From assembly GCF_031846505.1 (NCBI RefSeq), contig NZ_JAVRHP010000084.1, forward strand, positions 1-13,929: a stretch of 13,929 nucleotides of DNA, read 5' to 3'. This DNA is from Autumnicola edwardsiae (lineage in GTDB: Bacteria; Bacteroidota; Bacteroidia; Flavobacteriales; Flavobacteriaceae). How positions within the stretch are numbered: the first letter of the stretch is position 1; each line of letters opens with the position of its first letter. The translations under genes and the position numbers were made by a program. This document shows positions 1 to 7,385 of the stretch, piece by piece. Below the pieces are notes generated by a model that saw only the letters and a program-made list of their open reading frames with translations, was not told the origin of the DNA and searched no databases.

Positions 1-303
1 AAAACCCGCATTATCGATGAGAAACTCATCAGGGAACACCTTGCTTTAGAACGAACAAAACTGGCCAACGAACGTACCGTCCTTTCTTATATAAGAGCTT
101 CTTTATATTTGCTTATTGGCGGCCTGGCACTGCTGCAAATAAAAGAATATGACCACGTAAAATGGCTTGGTTATCTATCACTTTTTATATGTGTTCTTTT
201 TATAACCGTGGGCATCTGGAGATATATTGCACTAAACAGGAAACTTAACAAGCTGCTCCAGCCAGACGACCGGGAGCAGGAAAATACTACAGATAAAGAC
301 TAA
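1..303 (+). CDS. DUF202 family membrane protein (5' end outside window)
   Basis: The reading frame is open from the first base, so the start codon lies upstream of the window; 100 residues are visible. The segment HLALERTKLANERTVLSYIR (residues 13-32 of the visible part) is the signature of the DUF202 (YidH-like) family of small inner-membrane proteins. It leads straight into a hydrophobic helix at about 33-46, and a second helix lies at about 54-75. The tail is hydrophilic and rich in D, E and K. The family has no established biochemical role. The next gene starts 18 bases after the stop, so the two are probably co-transcribed. The family call is fairly safe; the function is unknown. Confidence 0.75.
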   Translation, partial: KTRIIDEKLIREHLALERTKLANERTVLSYIRASLYLLIGGLALLQIKEYDHVKWLGYLSLFICVLFITVGIWRYIALNRKLNKLLQPDDREQENTTDKD

Positions 304-321
304 AATTACTTCCCGGCGCCC

Positions 322-705
322 ATGCTCCAGCCCGCAGTCCATTATTTTCTTCATTTTATCGCTATTGCGCTTATCGCGTGGCTGGTGGATCGTGAGAATT
401 GGAAACAAGCGTACCTTATCCTGCTGGCAACGATGCTGGTGGATCTCGATCATCTATTTGCCACGCCAGTTTTTGATCCAGATCGCTGCGGAATTGGCTA
501 CCACCCCCTGCATTCAGAAATGGCAATTATCGGCTATATCTTCGGAAGTATCTTTGTGAAACACCGGATTATAAGGCTGATTTTTATCGGGTTACTTTTT
601 CATATGTTTACCGATCTTATTGATTGTCTCTGGTCGTTCTCCAAATGCAGCGAATGCTATTATGCTTCGGAAATTTATAAGCTGAAGGAGTCCTTTTTCA
701 ATTAA
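322..705 (+). CDS. Small membrane protein, DUF6122 / YdjM-like putative metal-binding family
   Basis: This is a 127-aa membrane protein with about four hydrophobic segments. Histidine and aspartate groups lie beside the helices: HYFLHF at 7-12, DLDHL at 41-45, HPLHS at 61-65 and HMFTDLIDC at 94-102. That pattern resembles the DUF6122 proteins of Bacteroidota and, more distantly, the DUF457/YdjM membrane proteins annotated as metal-dependent hydrolases. Metal binding is inferred from the pattern only. The C-terminal part carries Cys102, Cys109 and Cys112. The ATG at 322 is the first in the frame and lies 18 bases after the DUF202 stop. No clear Shine-Dalgarno is visible, which is usual for this phylum. 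The stop overlaps the stop of the convergent lipoprotein gene, leaving no room for a terminator between them. Confidence 0.7.
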   Translation: MLQPAVHYFLHFIAIALIAWLVDRENWKQAYLILLATMLVDLDHLFATPVFDPDRCGIGYHPLHSEMAIIGYIFGSIFVKHRIIRLIFIGLLFHMFTDLIDCLWSFSKCSECYYASEIYKLKESFFN

Positions 706-1622
706 TTTCCTGCAGCCACTGAAGTAAGGTTCTCCAGTATTTCTACAATTTGCTGAAGCTCTTCAGAATTACCAGGTAGCAAATGCCGTTGGATAAGATA
801 ATCTGGATCGTTGTACGAAATATGCACTACCTCATCCTCGTCCTGCCAAACCAGTATTTTTTGAGGCAAATCCAGCGCTACCGTTTGTGACGACTGGATA
901 AGCTGCGCTTCCAGCTCGGGGTATGAAAATATAATTAAAGCCGAAGGCGGAATTTCCACATTTTCGGTAGCCGCGGTAGCCTGGTGGTCCACCTGTGCCA
1001 CAATATCCAGATTTTCGTTTGAAGAAACAGCACTTCTAAGCGAGTTATAAGTTTCACTGAAACTCTGTATACTTTCTGTAGTAATAATTCCTTCTTCAGA
1101 ATTTACCGTTGCATCTGCAGAAGATCGAACTTCAGCAGTAGTAGCAGCATTTGCGAGATTCTCCATTAGCGTAGCAAACGCTTCCAGGTTTCCTGTTTGC
1201 TCCAGGTTATACCGCGAACTTAAGTAGGAAGCGGAATTGTAAACCACAAAAACTTCTGAATTTTCATTTTGAAAAAACATCATTTTATGAGGCAGGTCCA
1301 GCCCGGCAAGGAGATTTTCTTGTAAAAGTGGTGCTTCCAACACCGGATGTGTAAAAAACACGGTATTGGTTGCATTTAAAACCCTTCCGGTAGCAATTGC
1401 ATTTGCAGCGTGATCTACTTCAGCAAGAATAGCGATATCCAAATTTTGATTCACTGCATTTACAAACGCGGAATAGGTTTCGCTAAATTCATTATTACTT
1501 GCCGAATAGCGGGTGCCGGTAACAGCCACAACATCTGAAGAGAATATCACATCACCGGGATCATCATTAGCACAGCCAATAAACAGAAAGCAAAGGCCAA
1601 ATAAACCACTAAAATTTTTCAT
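702..1622 (-). CDS. Lipoprotein with two tandem DUF302 domains
   Basis: A 306-aa exported protein. A short hydrophobic leader ends in LFIGC, so Cys17 is the likely lipidated residue and the protein is probably anchored in the envelope. Two homologous DUF302 domains follow, at about 46-140 and 187-282. Each shows the family landmarks: AEVDHAANA (67-75) and AQVDHQATA (209-217); FTHPVLEAPLL (90-100) and FSYPELEAQLI (232-242); GLDLPHK (107-113) and ALDLPQK (249-255); then an acidic turn and a V-x-YN strand. DUF302 is a small alpha/beta fold of unknown function, often found in envelope proteins. The second copy looks more diverged at its centre. An A/T/S/E-rich linker joins the two domains. The domain call is strong; the role is unknown. 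Confidence 0.8.
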   Translation of the reverse strand: MKNFSGLFGLCFLFIGCANDDPGDVIFSSDVVAVTGTRYSASNNEFSETYSAFVNAVNQNLDIAILAEVDHAANAIATGRVLNATNTVFFTHPVLEAPLLQENLLAGLDLPHKMMFFQNENSEVFVVYNSASYLSSRYNLEQTGNLEAFATLMENLANAATTAEVRSSADATVNSEEGIITTESIQSFSETYNSLRSAVSSNENLDIVAQVDHQATAATENVEIPPSALIIFSYPELEAQLIQSSQTVALDLPQKILVWQDEDEVVHISYNDPDYLIQRHLLPGNSEELQQIVEILENLTSVAAGN

Positions 1623-1775
1623 GAAAGCATCTTAAAAAGCTCAATTTAAAGCATCTCGATAAACAGAAGAAATCTTTGCCGGTTTTATTGCAGATCCAAG
1701 TCGAAAATTTGTTCAGAAAAGATAATATGGTGATTTCATAATAGCTGGAAAAACATATTTTTGCCCTAAAACTTG

Positions 1776-1783
1776 TATCTTTA
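1776..1783 (+). promoter_or_regulatory. Putative Bacteroidota -7 promoter element before the deoxynucleoside kinase
   Basis: TATCTTTA matches the Bacteroidota -7 consensus TAnnTTTG except for the last base. It lies 54 bases before the kinase start, in the 215-base gap between two divergent genes. The same octamer precedes pth and the TPR gene in this window. No good TTG -33 element sits at the expected 17-23-base spacing, since the nearest TTG is only 12 bases away. The call is therefore tentative. Confidence 0.35.
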
Positions 1784-1837
1784 CTCCCGCTGTTTTAATT
1801 TGAACAGCTTCAACAAATCACCCGAAAAACTAGACCT

Positions 1838-2452
1838 ATGCACGTAGCCATCGCCGGAAACATTGGAGCGGGAAAAACCACGCTTACCAGGTTGCTCGCC
1901 AAACATTATAAGTGGGAGGCCCAATTTGAAGATGTTCTGGAAAATCCCTATCTCGAAGATTTTTACAATAAAATGGAGCGATGGTCTTTTAACCTTCAGA
2001 TTTATTTCCTGAACAGCAGGTTTAGGCAGATCCTTCAGATCAGGGAAAGCGGAAAAGATATTATTCAGGACAGGACTATTTATGAAGATGCTTATATTTT
2101 TGCTCCTAACCTGCATGCTATGGGCCTGATGCCCAATCGCGATTTTGAGAACTACAAATCTCTCTTTGACCTTATGGAAAGTGTGGTACAGGGTCCCGAT
2201 TTGCTCATTTACCTAAGGAGCAGTATTCCAAACCTGGTGGCCCAGATCCAGAAACGCGGCCGGGATTACGAAAATTCTATTTCTATTGATTATCTAAGCA
2301 GGTTAAACGAGCGCTACGAAGCCTGGGTGCACGATTACAACAAGAGCAATTTGCTGATCATAGATGTAGATAATATTAATTTTGTGGAAAATCCGGAGGA
2401 TTTAGGTGATATTATTAACCGAATAGACGCGGAATTGCACGGACTTTTTTAA
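1838..2452 (+). CDS. Deoxynucleoside kinase (dNK family)
   Basis: A 204-aa kinase of the deoxyadenosine/deoxyguanosine/deoxycytidine kinase family, which phosphorylates salvaged deoxynucleosides to monophosphates in the cytoplasm. Visible motifs are the P-loop GNIGAGKTT at 7-15, the substrate-side acidic pair E31-D32, QDRTIYED at 77-84 (the conserved DR after strand 3 plus Glu83), and the arginine-rich lid KRGRDYE at 139-145. The length is typical of bacterial dNKs (about 200-220 aa). Substrate choice cannot be read reliably from the sequence, so no gene symbol is given. The gene stands alone between a divergent and a convergent neighbour. The ATG at 1838 places the P-loop at the usual distance from the N-terminus. 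The family call is confident. Confidence 0.88.
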   Translation: MHVAIAGNIGAGKTTLTRLLAKHYKWEAQFEDVLENPYLEDFYNKMERWSFNLQIYFLNSRFRQILQIRESGKDIIQDRTIYEDAYIFAPNLHAMGLMPNRDFENYKSLFDLMESVVQGPDLLIYLRSSIPNLVAQIQKRGRDYENSISIDYLSRLNERYEAWVHDYNKSNLLIIDVDNINFVENPEDLGDIINRIDAELHGLF

Positions 2453-2551
2453 TCGGGACTTTCCGCAGGCCGTGTGCTTCCAATTTTATTTGTAAAAGAG
2501 TATATGTTGAGCGTAGAAGCCATATTTCTAACTTCAACAGACCTTTGTGAC

Positions 2552-2575
2552 ACTGAAGGCCGATAATTGGCATTT
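2552..2575 (+). repeat. Dispersed short motif, copy 1 (near the mgtE 3' end)
   Basis: A 24-base segment starting ACTGAAGGCCGA in the 135-base gap between the convergent dNK and mgtE genes. It matches positions 12876-12899 at 22 of 24 bases, and a third, weaker match lies at 12816-12834. All copies lie outside genes. The core in this copy can pair with itself as a very short hairpin (GCC ... GGC). No good intrinsic terminator was found in the gap. Whether the motif is a terminator relic, a protein site or a dispersed repeat is unknown. Confidence 0.5.
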
Positions 2576-2587
2576 ATCAGGTATCAT

Positions 2588-3940
2588 TTAGAAATCCAAA
2601 ATGCTCTTGGCTATAGAAAAGAAGATGATAATCCCGAAAATATCATTACTGGTGGTAATAAAAGGACCGGTGGCCATGGCAGGATCTATACCAAATTTAT
2701 CCAAAATAATAGGAACAAAAGTACCTATAAGAGCGGCCATAATGATCACCGAAATAAGGGAAATCCCAATGGTAAGCCCAAACCAGAATTCAAAGCCCAG
2801 CAGGAATATCCCACCTACAAGAAGCAGCGTCGCCAGCACCACTCCGTTTAAGAGGCTTAACAGCACTTCCTTTACCAGCCTCTGCAAAAGAGAACCTCTT
2901 AGCGTTTGATTGGCCAGCCCCTGCAAAACAATTGCTGAAGACTGCACCCCTACATTTCCCGCCATAGCGGCTATTAGCGGCACAAAAAAGAAGAGCGCGG
3001 CATGTTCCTGCATAGCGGCATCAAAAGTTCCCAACACCGTAACACTCACAAATCCCCCCAGGAGGGCAAGAATAAGCCATGGCAAACGAGCGCGGGTCAA
3101 TTTCCAGATGCTTGCATCTGCTTCCACACCTTCAGAAATACCGGCAGCCATTTGGTAATCCCTCTCTGCCTCTTCCCTTATAAAATCCACAATATCGTCT
3201 ATGGTCACCCGGCCAACCAGGCGGCCCATTTCATCTACCACCGGGATTGCTTCCAAATCATACTTCTGCATGACCCGTGCTACCTCTTCTCCTTCGGTAT
3301 GCACATTTACATAATCGACATTTGGGATATAAACATCACTGATATTGGCATCGCTGGCAGCGGTGAGAAGGTCCTTAAGCGAAAGCCGCCCCTTTAATTT
3401 GTTCTTGTTATCCACCACATAAATGGAATGTACACGGGTAACATTTTCGGCCTGGGCACGCATTTCGGTCATGCAACCTGTCACACTCCAGTTTTCATTC
3501 ACTTTCACCAGTTCCTTTGCCATTAAACCACCGGCAGAATTCTCGTCATAACGTAAAAGTTCAACGATATCTCCCGCATGCTGTTCATCCTGGATTTCGG
3601 CAATAACAGTTTGCTGGCGCTCAAGAGAAAGTTCAGAAATAATATCGGCAGCATCATCGGTATCCATTTCCTCCAGCTCTTCAGCAATTTCTTTTGAAGA
3701 AAGGGTTTCCAGGATACGTTCCCGCACACCAATATCCAGCTCCATTATGGCTTCAGCTGTTTTCTGGCTGTCCAGCAATTTTACAAGGTAAGTTGCCTGG
3801 TCAAGATCTAACTCAGAGATAATTTCTGCAATATCGGCGTGATGGATATCTTCCAGAAGATCCAGCAACTCCTCATCGTTATGATTTTCGATGAGCAGTT
3901 CTATTCTTTCTATAAGTTCCTCACTAACTTGAAATTGCAT
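2588..3940 (-). CDS. mgtE: Magnesium transporter MgtE
   Basis: A 450-aa Mg2+ channel/transporter of the inner membrane with the complete MgtE layout. The acidic alpha-helical N domain (about 1-130) contains repeated LLEDIHHADIAE-type helices. Two CBS domains follow at about 140-195 and 200-258. A linker helix comes next, then a membrane domain of about five helices from residue 285. YDENSAGGLM (131-140) opens the first CBS region. GNVGVQSS (328-335) and GPFITTSNDIFG (425-436) in the membrane part are family signatures, and the Asp of the latter belongs to the Mg2+ pathway in the known structure. The start overlaps the rsmA 3' end by 17 bases, so translation is probably coupled. No Mg2+-sensing leader is visible, as expected for an operon-internal gene; the N and CBS domains gate the channel by Mg2+ binding in known members. 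Confidence 0.95.
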   Translation of the reverse strand: MQFQVSEELIERIELLIENHNDEELLDLLEDIHHADIAEIISELDLDQATYLVKLLDSQKTAEAIMELDIGVRERILETLSSKEIAEELEEMDTDDAADIISELSLERQQTVIAEIQDEQHAGDIVELLRYDENSAGGLMAKELVKVNENWSVTGCMTEMRAQAENVTRVHSIYVVDNKNKLKGRLSLKDLLTAASDANISDVYIPNVDYVNVHTEGEEVARVMQKYDLEAIPVVDEMGRLVGRVTIDDIVDFIREEAERDYQMAAGISEGVEADASIWKLTRARLPWLILALLGGFVSVTVLGTFDAAMQEHAALFFFVPLIAAMAGNVGVQSSAIVLQGLANQTLRGSLLQRLVKEVLLSLLNGVVLATLLLVGGIFLLGFEFWFGLTIGISLISVIIMAALIGTFVPIILDKFGIDPAMATGPFITTSNDIFGIIIFFSIAKSILDF

Positions 3941-4760
3941 AAGGCTGAATTTTTAAAGTCAGGTCCATAAAAGCCTCTGTACTTAACTGTTCAGGACGCT
4001 GCCCAAATATAGTATCTTCCCTTAGACTATCGGGCAAATCGAAGGTTTTTAAACTATTCCTTAACGTTTTGCGCCGCTGATTAAATGCTGCTTTTACTAC
4101 ACGGAAAAACAGCCGCTCGTCGCAGGGAAGCGAATAATTTTCTTTTCGCCTTAATCGCAACACTCCGCTGTCTACTTTTGGCGGCGGATTAAATACTGAA
4201 GGTGGCACGGTAAAGAGATATTCTGCTTCATAAAAAGCCTGCGTAAGCACAGATAAAATCCCGTAGGTTTTATTCCCCTCTTTTTCACAAATCCTCTTTG
4301 CCACTTCCTTTTGAAACATTCCTGAAAATTCCGGTACCAAATCACGGTTCTCCAGCACTTTAAAAACAATCTGTGTAGAAATATTATAGGGAAAATTGCC
4401 AATTACAGCATAGGATTCCTGCTGGAAAACCTGCGAAAGATCGTACTTTAAAAAATCCTGCTCGTATATCCTGCCGTGCAATGCCGGGTAATTTTCATGG
4501 AGATAAGCCACACTTTCGGTATCAATCTCTATTACATGTACTTCTACATCCTTTTGCAGCAAATATTTGGTTAAAACTCCCATTCCTGGGCCTATTTCCA
4601 ACACCTTTGAGTAATTAGAACCACTTAAAGTATCCGCAATTTGTTCAGCTATACCTTCATCTTTTAAAAAATGTTGGCCCAGGTGCTTTTTTGCCCTTAC
4701 GCCGTCATTGTCTTCCGCAGTTCCAAAAGAGGGCTTGAATTTTTGCTTCTTTTTCTTCAT
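3924..4760 (-). CDS. rsmA: 16S rRNA (adenine1518-N6/adenine1519-N6)-dimethyltransferase
   Basis: A 278-aa RsmA/KsgA enzyme, which dimethylates two adjacent adenines near the 3' end of 16S rRNA using S-adenosylmethionine during small-subunit assembly. Visible motifs are KKHLGQHFL at 24-32 (the RNA-binding entry motif), the SAM-binding LEIGPGMGVLT at 54-64, the acidic IEID at 77-80 ending motif II, and the catalytic NFPYN at 122-126. The C-terminal helical domain includes FNQRRKTLRNSL. A lysine-rich extension of about 22 residues precedes the core, as is common in flavobacterial homologues. The gene starts 41 bases after the DUF4286 stop, and its end overlaps mgtE. Length and motifs are normal. 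Confidence 0.96.
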   Translation of the reverse strand: MKKKKQKFKPSFGTAEDNDGVRAKKHLGQHFLKDEGIAEQIADTLSGSNYSKVLEIGPGMGVLTKYLLQKDVEVHVIEIDTESVAYLHENYPALHGRIYEQDFLKYDLSQVFQQESYAVIGNFPYNISTQIVFKVLENRDLVPEFSGMFQKEVAKRICEKEGNKTYGILSVLTQAFYEAEYLFTVPPSVFNPPPKVDSGVLRLRRKENYSLPCDERLFFRVVKAAFNQRRKTLRNSLKTFDLPDSLREDTIFGQRPEQLSTEAFMDLTLKIQPYAISS

Positions 4761-4801
4761 AATTGTAAAATTATCTGCTCCTTCTGGTGAAGCGGGAAGG
4801 A

Positions 4802-5110
4802 TTATTGTTCAGAAATCACTTCTAACTCTGTTCTAAAAGCCACAAATTTCCCTTCAAAAGGCCTTGTTTTCGCTCTTAGTTCCTCCGCATTTTCGTCGTA
4901 ATATTTCTGAAGTAACTCCCTGCTTTCAGCAGTGTATTGAACAGAATAAGTAATGCCACCCATAGGCTCCTCTACCATCACCCTGGTCATTAAAGCCTTT
5001 ATAAACTTTCCGGTCTTCAGCATATCCGGAATATGTTCTGTTTTCATCCAGTCCACCCATTTATCATGAATTTCTTCCTGGACATTCGCCGTTACGTTGT
5101 ATATGTACAT
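4802..5110 (-). CDS. DUF4286 family protein
   Basis: A small soluble protein of 102 aa from the ATG at 5110. The start MYIYNVTANV, followed by W-x-x-WM and HIPDML, matches the DUF4286 family of Bacteroidota, which looks like a ferredoxin-like (dimeric alpha/beta barrel) fold. Conserved-looking features include the central YSVQY strand and an FVAFRTEL strand at the end. A longer reading from a GTG at 5143 adds 11 residues that do not look like family sequence, so the ATG is preferred. The gene lies 36 bases after the TPR gene and 41 bases before rsmA in the same orientation, a familiar flavobacterial neighbourhood. The function is unknown; a link to ribosome maturation rests on neighbourhood alone. 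Confidence 0.8.
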   Translation of the reverse strand: MYIYNVTANVQEEIHDKWVDWMKTEHIPDMLKTGKFIKALMTRVMVEEPMGGITYSVQYTAESRELLQKYYDENAEELRAKTRPFEGKFVAFRTELEVISEQ

Positions 5111-5146
5111 ATAAGTTTTCTTTAATTGAAGTGTAAAAATCACGGG

Positions 5147-6931
5147 CTATTCAATCTGATCTCCCCGTAATGTGCGGAAATTTCTTCGGGCATCCACAAA
5201 ATAGATACTGTCGGCAAAATTAAAAATTATCTGCTCATAATAATTCTTTGCCTTTTCTGGCTCATTAAGATGATTTGCATATAATTCCGCCAGGTAAAAA
5301 TTGGCATTATCGGCCAAAATATCGTCGTTATAAAATTCGATAATCTGGAGATAATTAGCCTCTGCTTTTTCGTATTCAGCTGCTTTTTCGTGCAATTTCG
5401 CCTGTTTTAAAAGCGCTTCGTCTTCAATTTTATCCCCTTTATGATTCTGTAGCACGCTATCCAAAACATTTATAGCTTCAGAATCTTTTTGCTGAAAAGC
5501 CAGCAGGTCTGCCCTGGCATATTGTTTTAGTGCTGCCTGCGCAGAATCTTCAACAGAATTATCTTCAATAAGCAGGCTTAACTCCATCGCATCATTGGCG
5601 ATAAGTTGTGAAGTTGAAGATTTTAAAACATCCAGCTGATTCCTGGCCCATTCAAAATCGCCTTTATAATAACTGGTTTTCGCCACTTTAAAACGTGCAT
5701 TTTGAGAAAATTCGTCGTTCTTTACCAGTTTCTCCACCTGGGAATAATAAATTAAAGCTTCATTAAATTTCTCTTCCAGCACAAGAATATCGGCGAGTGT
5801 CATTTTCACCAAAGCTTTGTCGAAATTACTATCTGCCTTTTCTGAAAGCTCCTTGAGTAAAGCAACTGCTTCTACATTTCTACCTCTTTTAAAAGCCAAA
5901 AACGAAGCATAATTGATCTGAAGCGATAACGTATTTGCACCATAACCGAATTCTGACAGTAATTCCTGAAACTCATTATCCAGGGTTTCGTACTCCTCTG
6001 GTTTTGCAGTTTCCTGTTTTAACGCCAGTAACAACTCACTTCCCTGTAAAACGGTATTGGATGAAGGGGCTTCTTCTATTACAAATGCTATAATTTCTTT
6101 AGCCGTTTCCAAATCGTCATTGTCACGGGTGATAATTGCCAAATTTATGATGCCCTGTAAACCCGAATCTCCACGGCGGTACAAGGCTTTCTCCTGAATA
6201 AAAGCACGATTATACTGCTTTTGCTGAACAAAAAGCCAGCTTAAAATTTCATTATAAATTAAAGACGGATTTTCCTGAAGTTTCTTCAGCAGTAAATTTC
6301 TAAAGATTATATTAGCTTCTGAAGAAGCATCTTCAGAAATATACCGATTAAATTCTCTGCTGGCTACCGGAAAAAATTTGGGATCGGCATCGATAATGTC
6401 CAGGTAATTTCTAAACATTTCTTCAGTCTCTCCCTGCTCTCCATAAATCCTGGCAAGCTGAAGACTAAAATTCATGTCTGCACTAAGCTCCATAGCTCTT
6501 TCATAAGTTTTGGAAGCAAAGTCCAGAAGGTTATATCTTTCGAATCCACGGGCTATAGAATAGGCATAATTGGGCCTGCCTTCAACCGCTTCCAGGGCTT
6601 CCTCATAAAACTGATTAGCTTTAGCATCGTTTCCCTTCAGGTCGAAGTTGTGCCCAAGCTCTATTAAAACATTAGGATTATTGGCTGAATTGTTGAGCTT
6701 TTCATATAGAAGCTTTTCTGCTTCTTCAAAATTTTCCAGTTGCTGGTAAGAGGAAACAACACCCTCAAAAAGCATGGGATTACCCGGATTTTGCTCTAAA
6801 AGCTGCTGATAGGTTTTTAGAGCCTTTTCATATTCCCCCTGGTCAAAAAAGTTCCTTGCCAATTGTTCTGACTGGGAAAATAGCGAAAAACTGACGAGTA
6901 AAAACAGACCTATGGAAAGCACATAACGCAT
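5147..6931 (-). CDS. Exported tetratricopeptide repeat protein
   Basis: A 594-aa protein with a signal peptide (hydrophobic residues about 4-19, then SQ; no lipobox cysteine), so probably periplasmic. The mature part is almost entirely helical TPR-type repeats. Clear units include ARNFFDQGEYEKALKTYQQL near the N-terminus, NFEEAEKLLYEKL, the ANQFYEEALEA region, KTYERAMELS, and near the C-terminus EYEKAEANYLQIIEFY and EPEKAKNYYEQIIFNF. TPR proteins are protein-binding scaffolds; no catalytic domain is visible. The gene opens the operon leading to DUF4286, rsmA and mgtE. The start ATG is the only sensible one because it directly precedes the signal peptide. A TATCTTTA box lies just 4 bases upstream, so the mRNA may be almost leaderless. 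Confidence 0.85.
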   Translation of the reverse strand: MRYVLSIGLFLLVSFSLFSQSEQLARNFFDQGEYEKALKTYQQLLEQNPGNPMLFEGVVSSYQQLENFEEAEKLLYEKLNNSANNPNVLIELGHNFDLKGNDAKANQFYEEALEAVEGRPNYAYSIARGFERYNLLDFASKTYERAMELSADMNFSLQLARIYGEQGETEEMFRNYLDIIDADPKFFPVASREFNRYISEDASSEANIIFRNLLLKKLQENPSLIYNEILSWLFVQQKQYNRAFIQEKALYRRGDSGLQGIINLAIITRDNDDLETAKEIIAFVIEEAPSSNTVLQGSELLLALKQETAKPEEYETLDNEFQELLSEFGYGANTLSLQINYASFLAFKRGRNVEAVALLKELSEKADSNFDKALVKMTLADILVLEEKFNEALIYYSQVEKLVKNDEFSQNARFKVAKTSYYKGDFEWARNQLDVLKSSTSQLIANDAMELSLLIEDNSVEDSAQAALKQYARADLLAFQQKDSEAINVLDSVLQNHKGDKIEDEALLKQAKLHEKAAEYEKAEANYLQIIEFYNDDILADNANFYLAELYANHLNEPEKAKNYYEQIIFNFADSIYFVDARRNFRTLRGDQIE

Positions 6932-6935
6932 AGCG

Positions 6936-6943
6936 TAAAGATA
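6936..6943 (-). promoter_or_regulatory. Putative -7 promoter element of the TPR-rsmA-mgtE operon
   Basis: Read on the minus strand this is TATCTTTA, one base from the Bacteroidota -7 consensus TAnnTTTG. Only CGCT separates it from the TPR start codon, so transcription would begin at or next to the ATG. No convincing -33 TTG is seen at 17-23 bases upstream. It lies in the 126-base gap after the 68-aa gene, a sensible place for a new promoter. Confidence 0.4.
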
Positions 6944-7058
6944 AGAATTTGTGCTGTTTAATCAGGTTTTTAAAAGAGTGGATCTTTATAAAAATACGCA
7001 ACGACAATAGATGCTGATTTCTTCGCTTTGATGCTTGAATAGAAACTGTATTTGAGAA

Positions 7059-7265
7059 TTACTTCTTAAGCTTCGAATCCATTTTTCTTATGTATCGCGT
7101 TGTTGGTAAGATTTCGTCCGGTGGAACTTCTATGATTTTTTGATCTTTTCCAACTATTAGCGGACTATTTTTATATCGTTTAAATTCAACTAGTTTTTTG
7201 TAGGATATTTCCAAGCCTTCAACAATCATCTTCCTTCTTTCAGCAATTTCCGCATTTCTATCCAT
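7059..7265 (-). CDS. Small protein of unknown function (68 aa)
   Basis: A 68-aa, strongly charged protein with no signal peptide or membrane segment. The first 35 residues look helical (AEIAERRKMIVEGLEISYKK and on to FKRYKNS). A strand-like part (PLIVGKDQKIIEV) follows, then PPDEILPTTRYIRK and a lysine-rich end. The short form, a helix followed by a beta strand ending in a P-P-x-E motif, is reminiscent of small antitoxin-like or adaptor proteins, but I do not recognise the family. The ATG at 7265 is chosen over a TTG at 7277 because GAGAAG lies just upstream on the minus strand. The start overlaps the last codons of a broken upstream frame, the arrangement of a translationally coupled pair whose first gene has been lost. 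Confidence 0.55.
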   Translation of the reverse strand: MDRNAEIAERRKMIVEGLEISYKKLVEFKRYKNSPLIVGKDQKIIEVPPDEILPTTRYIRKMDSKLKK

Positions 7266-7353
7266 TGTACTTCTCAATTAAATTTCTCCAAACTTCAATA
7301 TTTCCAATTTCTTCATTGTCCTTAGCTCCTTCTGCAATTTTAGCACTCAGATT
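7258..7353 (-). pseudogene. Headless 3' remnant of a gene that preceded the 68-aa gene
   Basis: A minus-strand frame is open for 31 codons and ends in TAG at 7258-7260. It reads as ordinary protein: AKIAEGAKDNEEIGNIEVWR, then NLIEKYNG. It has no start codon, and an in-frame TAA sits directly upstream at 7354-7356. Its final codons contain the ATG of the 68-aa gene, which is how coupled gene pairs usually meet. I read it as the C-terminus of a deleted gene; the family is not recognised. The breakpoint lies near the stop of the 246-aa gene and the adjacent 7-base inverted repeat. It could also be an untranslated chance frame. Confidence 0.45.
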
Positions 7354-7364
7354 TTAGCAACTAA

Positions 7365-7385
7365 TAGTCGTTTAAAAGACGACTA
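7365..7385. repeat. Short perfect inverted repeat at the 3' end of the 246-aa gene
   Basis: TAGTCGT and ACGACTA (7 bp) flank a 7-base A/T-rich spacer. The right arm includes the stop codon of the 246-aa gene. On the minus strand, neither the hairpin nor what follows has a run of T, so it is a poor intrinsic terminator. It sits within about a dozen bases of the point where the headless gene remnant begins, so it may mark a recombination or insertion junction. Confidence 0.4.

Noticed and set aside
2567..2851. Plus-strand frame antisense to mgtE (94 codons)
   Set aside because: It lies opposite the conserved membrane domain of MgtE, is rich in N, K, G and H, and has no recognisable domain.
3002..3397. 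131-codon plus-strand frame inside mgtE
   Set aside because: Wholly antisense to the CBS domains of a complete mgtE; codon phase belongs to the real gene.
3941..3960. Mg2+-sensing leader before mgtE
   Set aside because: The mgtE start lies inside rsmA coding sequence, so no leader exists at this gene.
7365..7385. Intrinsic terminator after the 246-aa gene
   Set aside because: A 7-bp stem exists but is not followed by a T-run on the minus strand; listed only as an inverted repeat.
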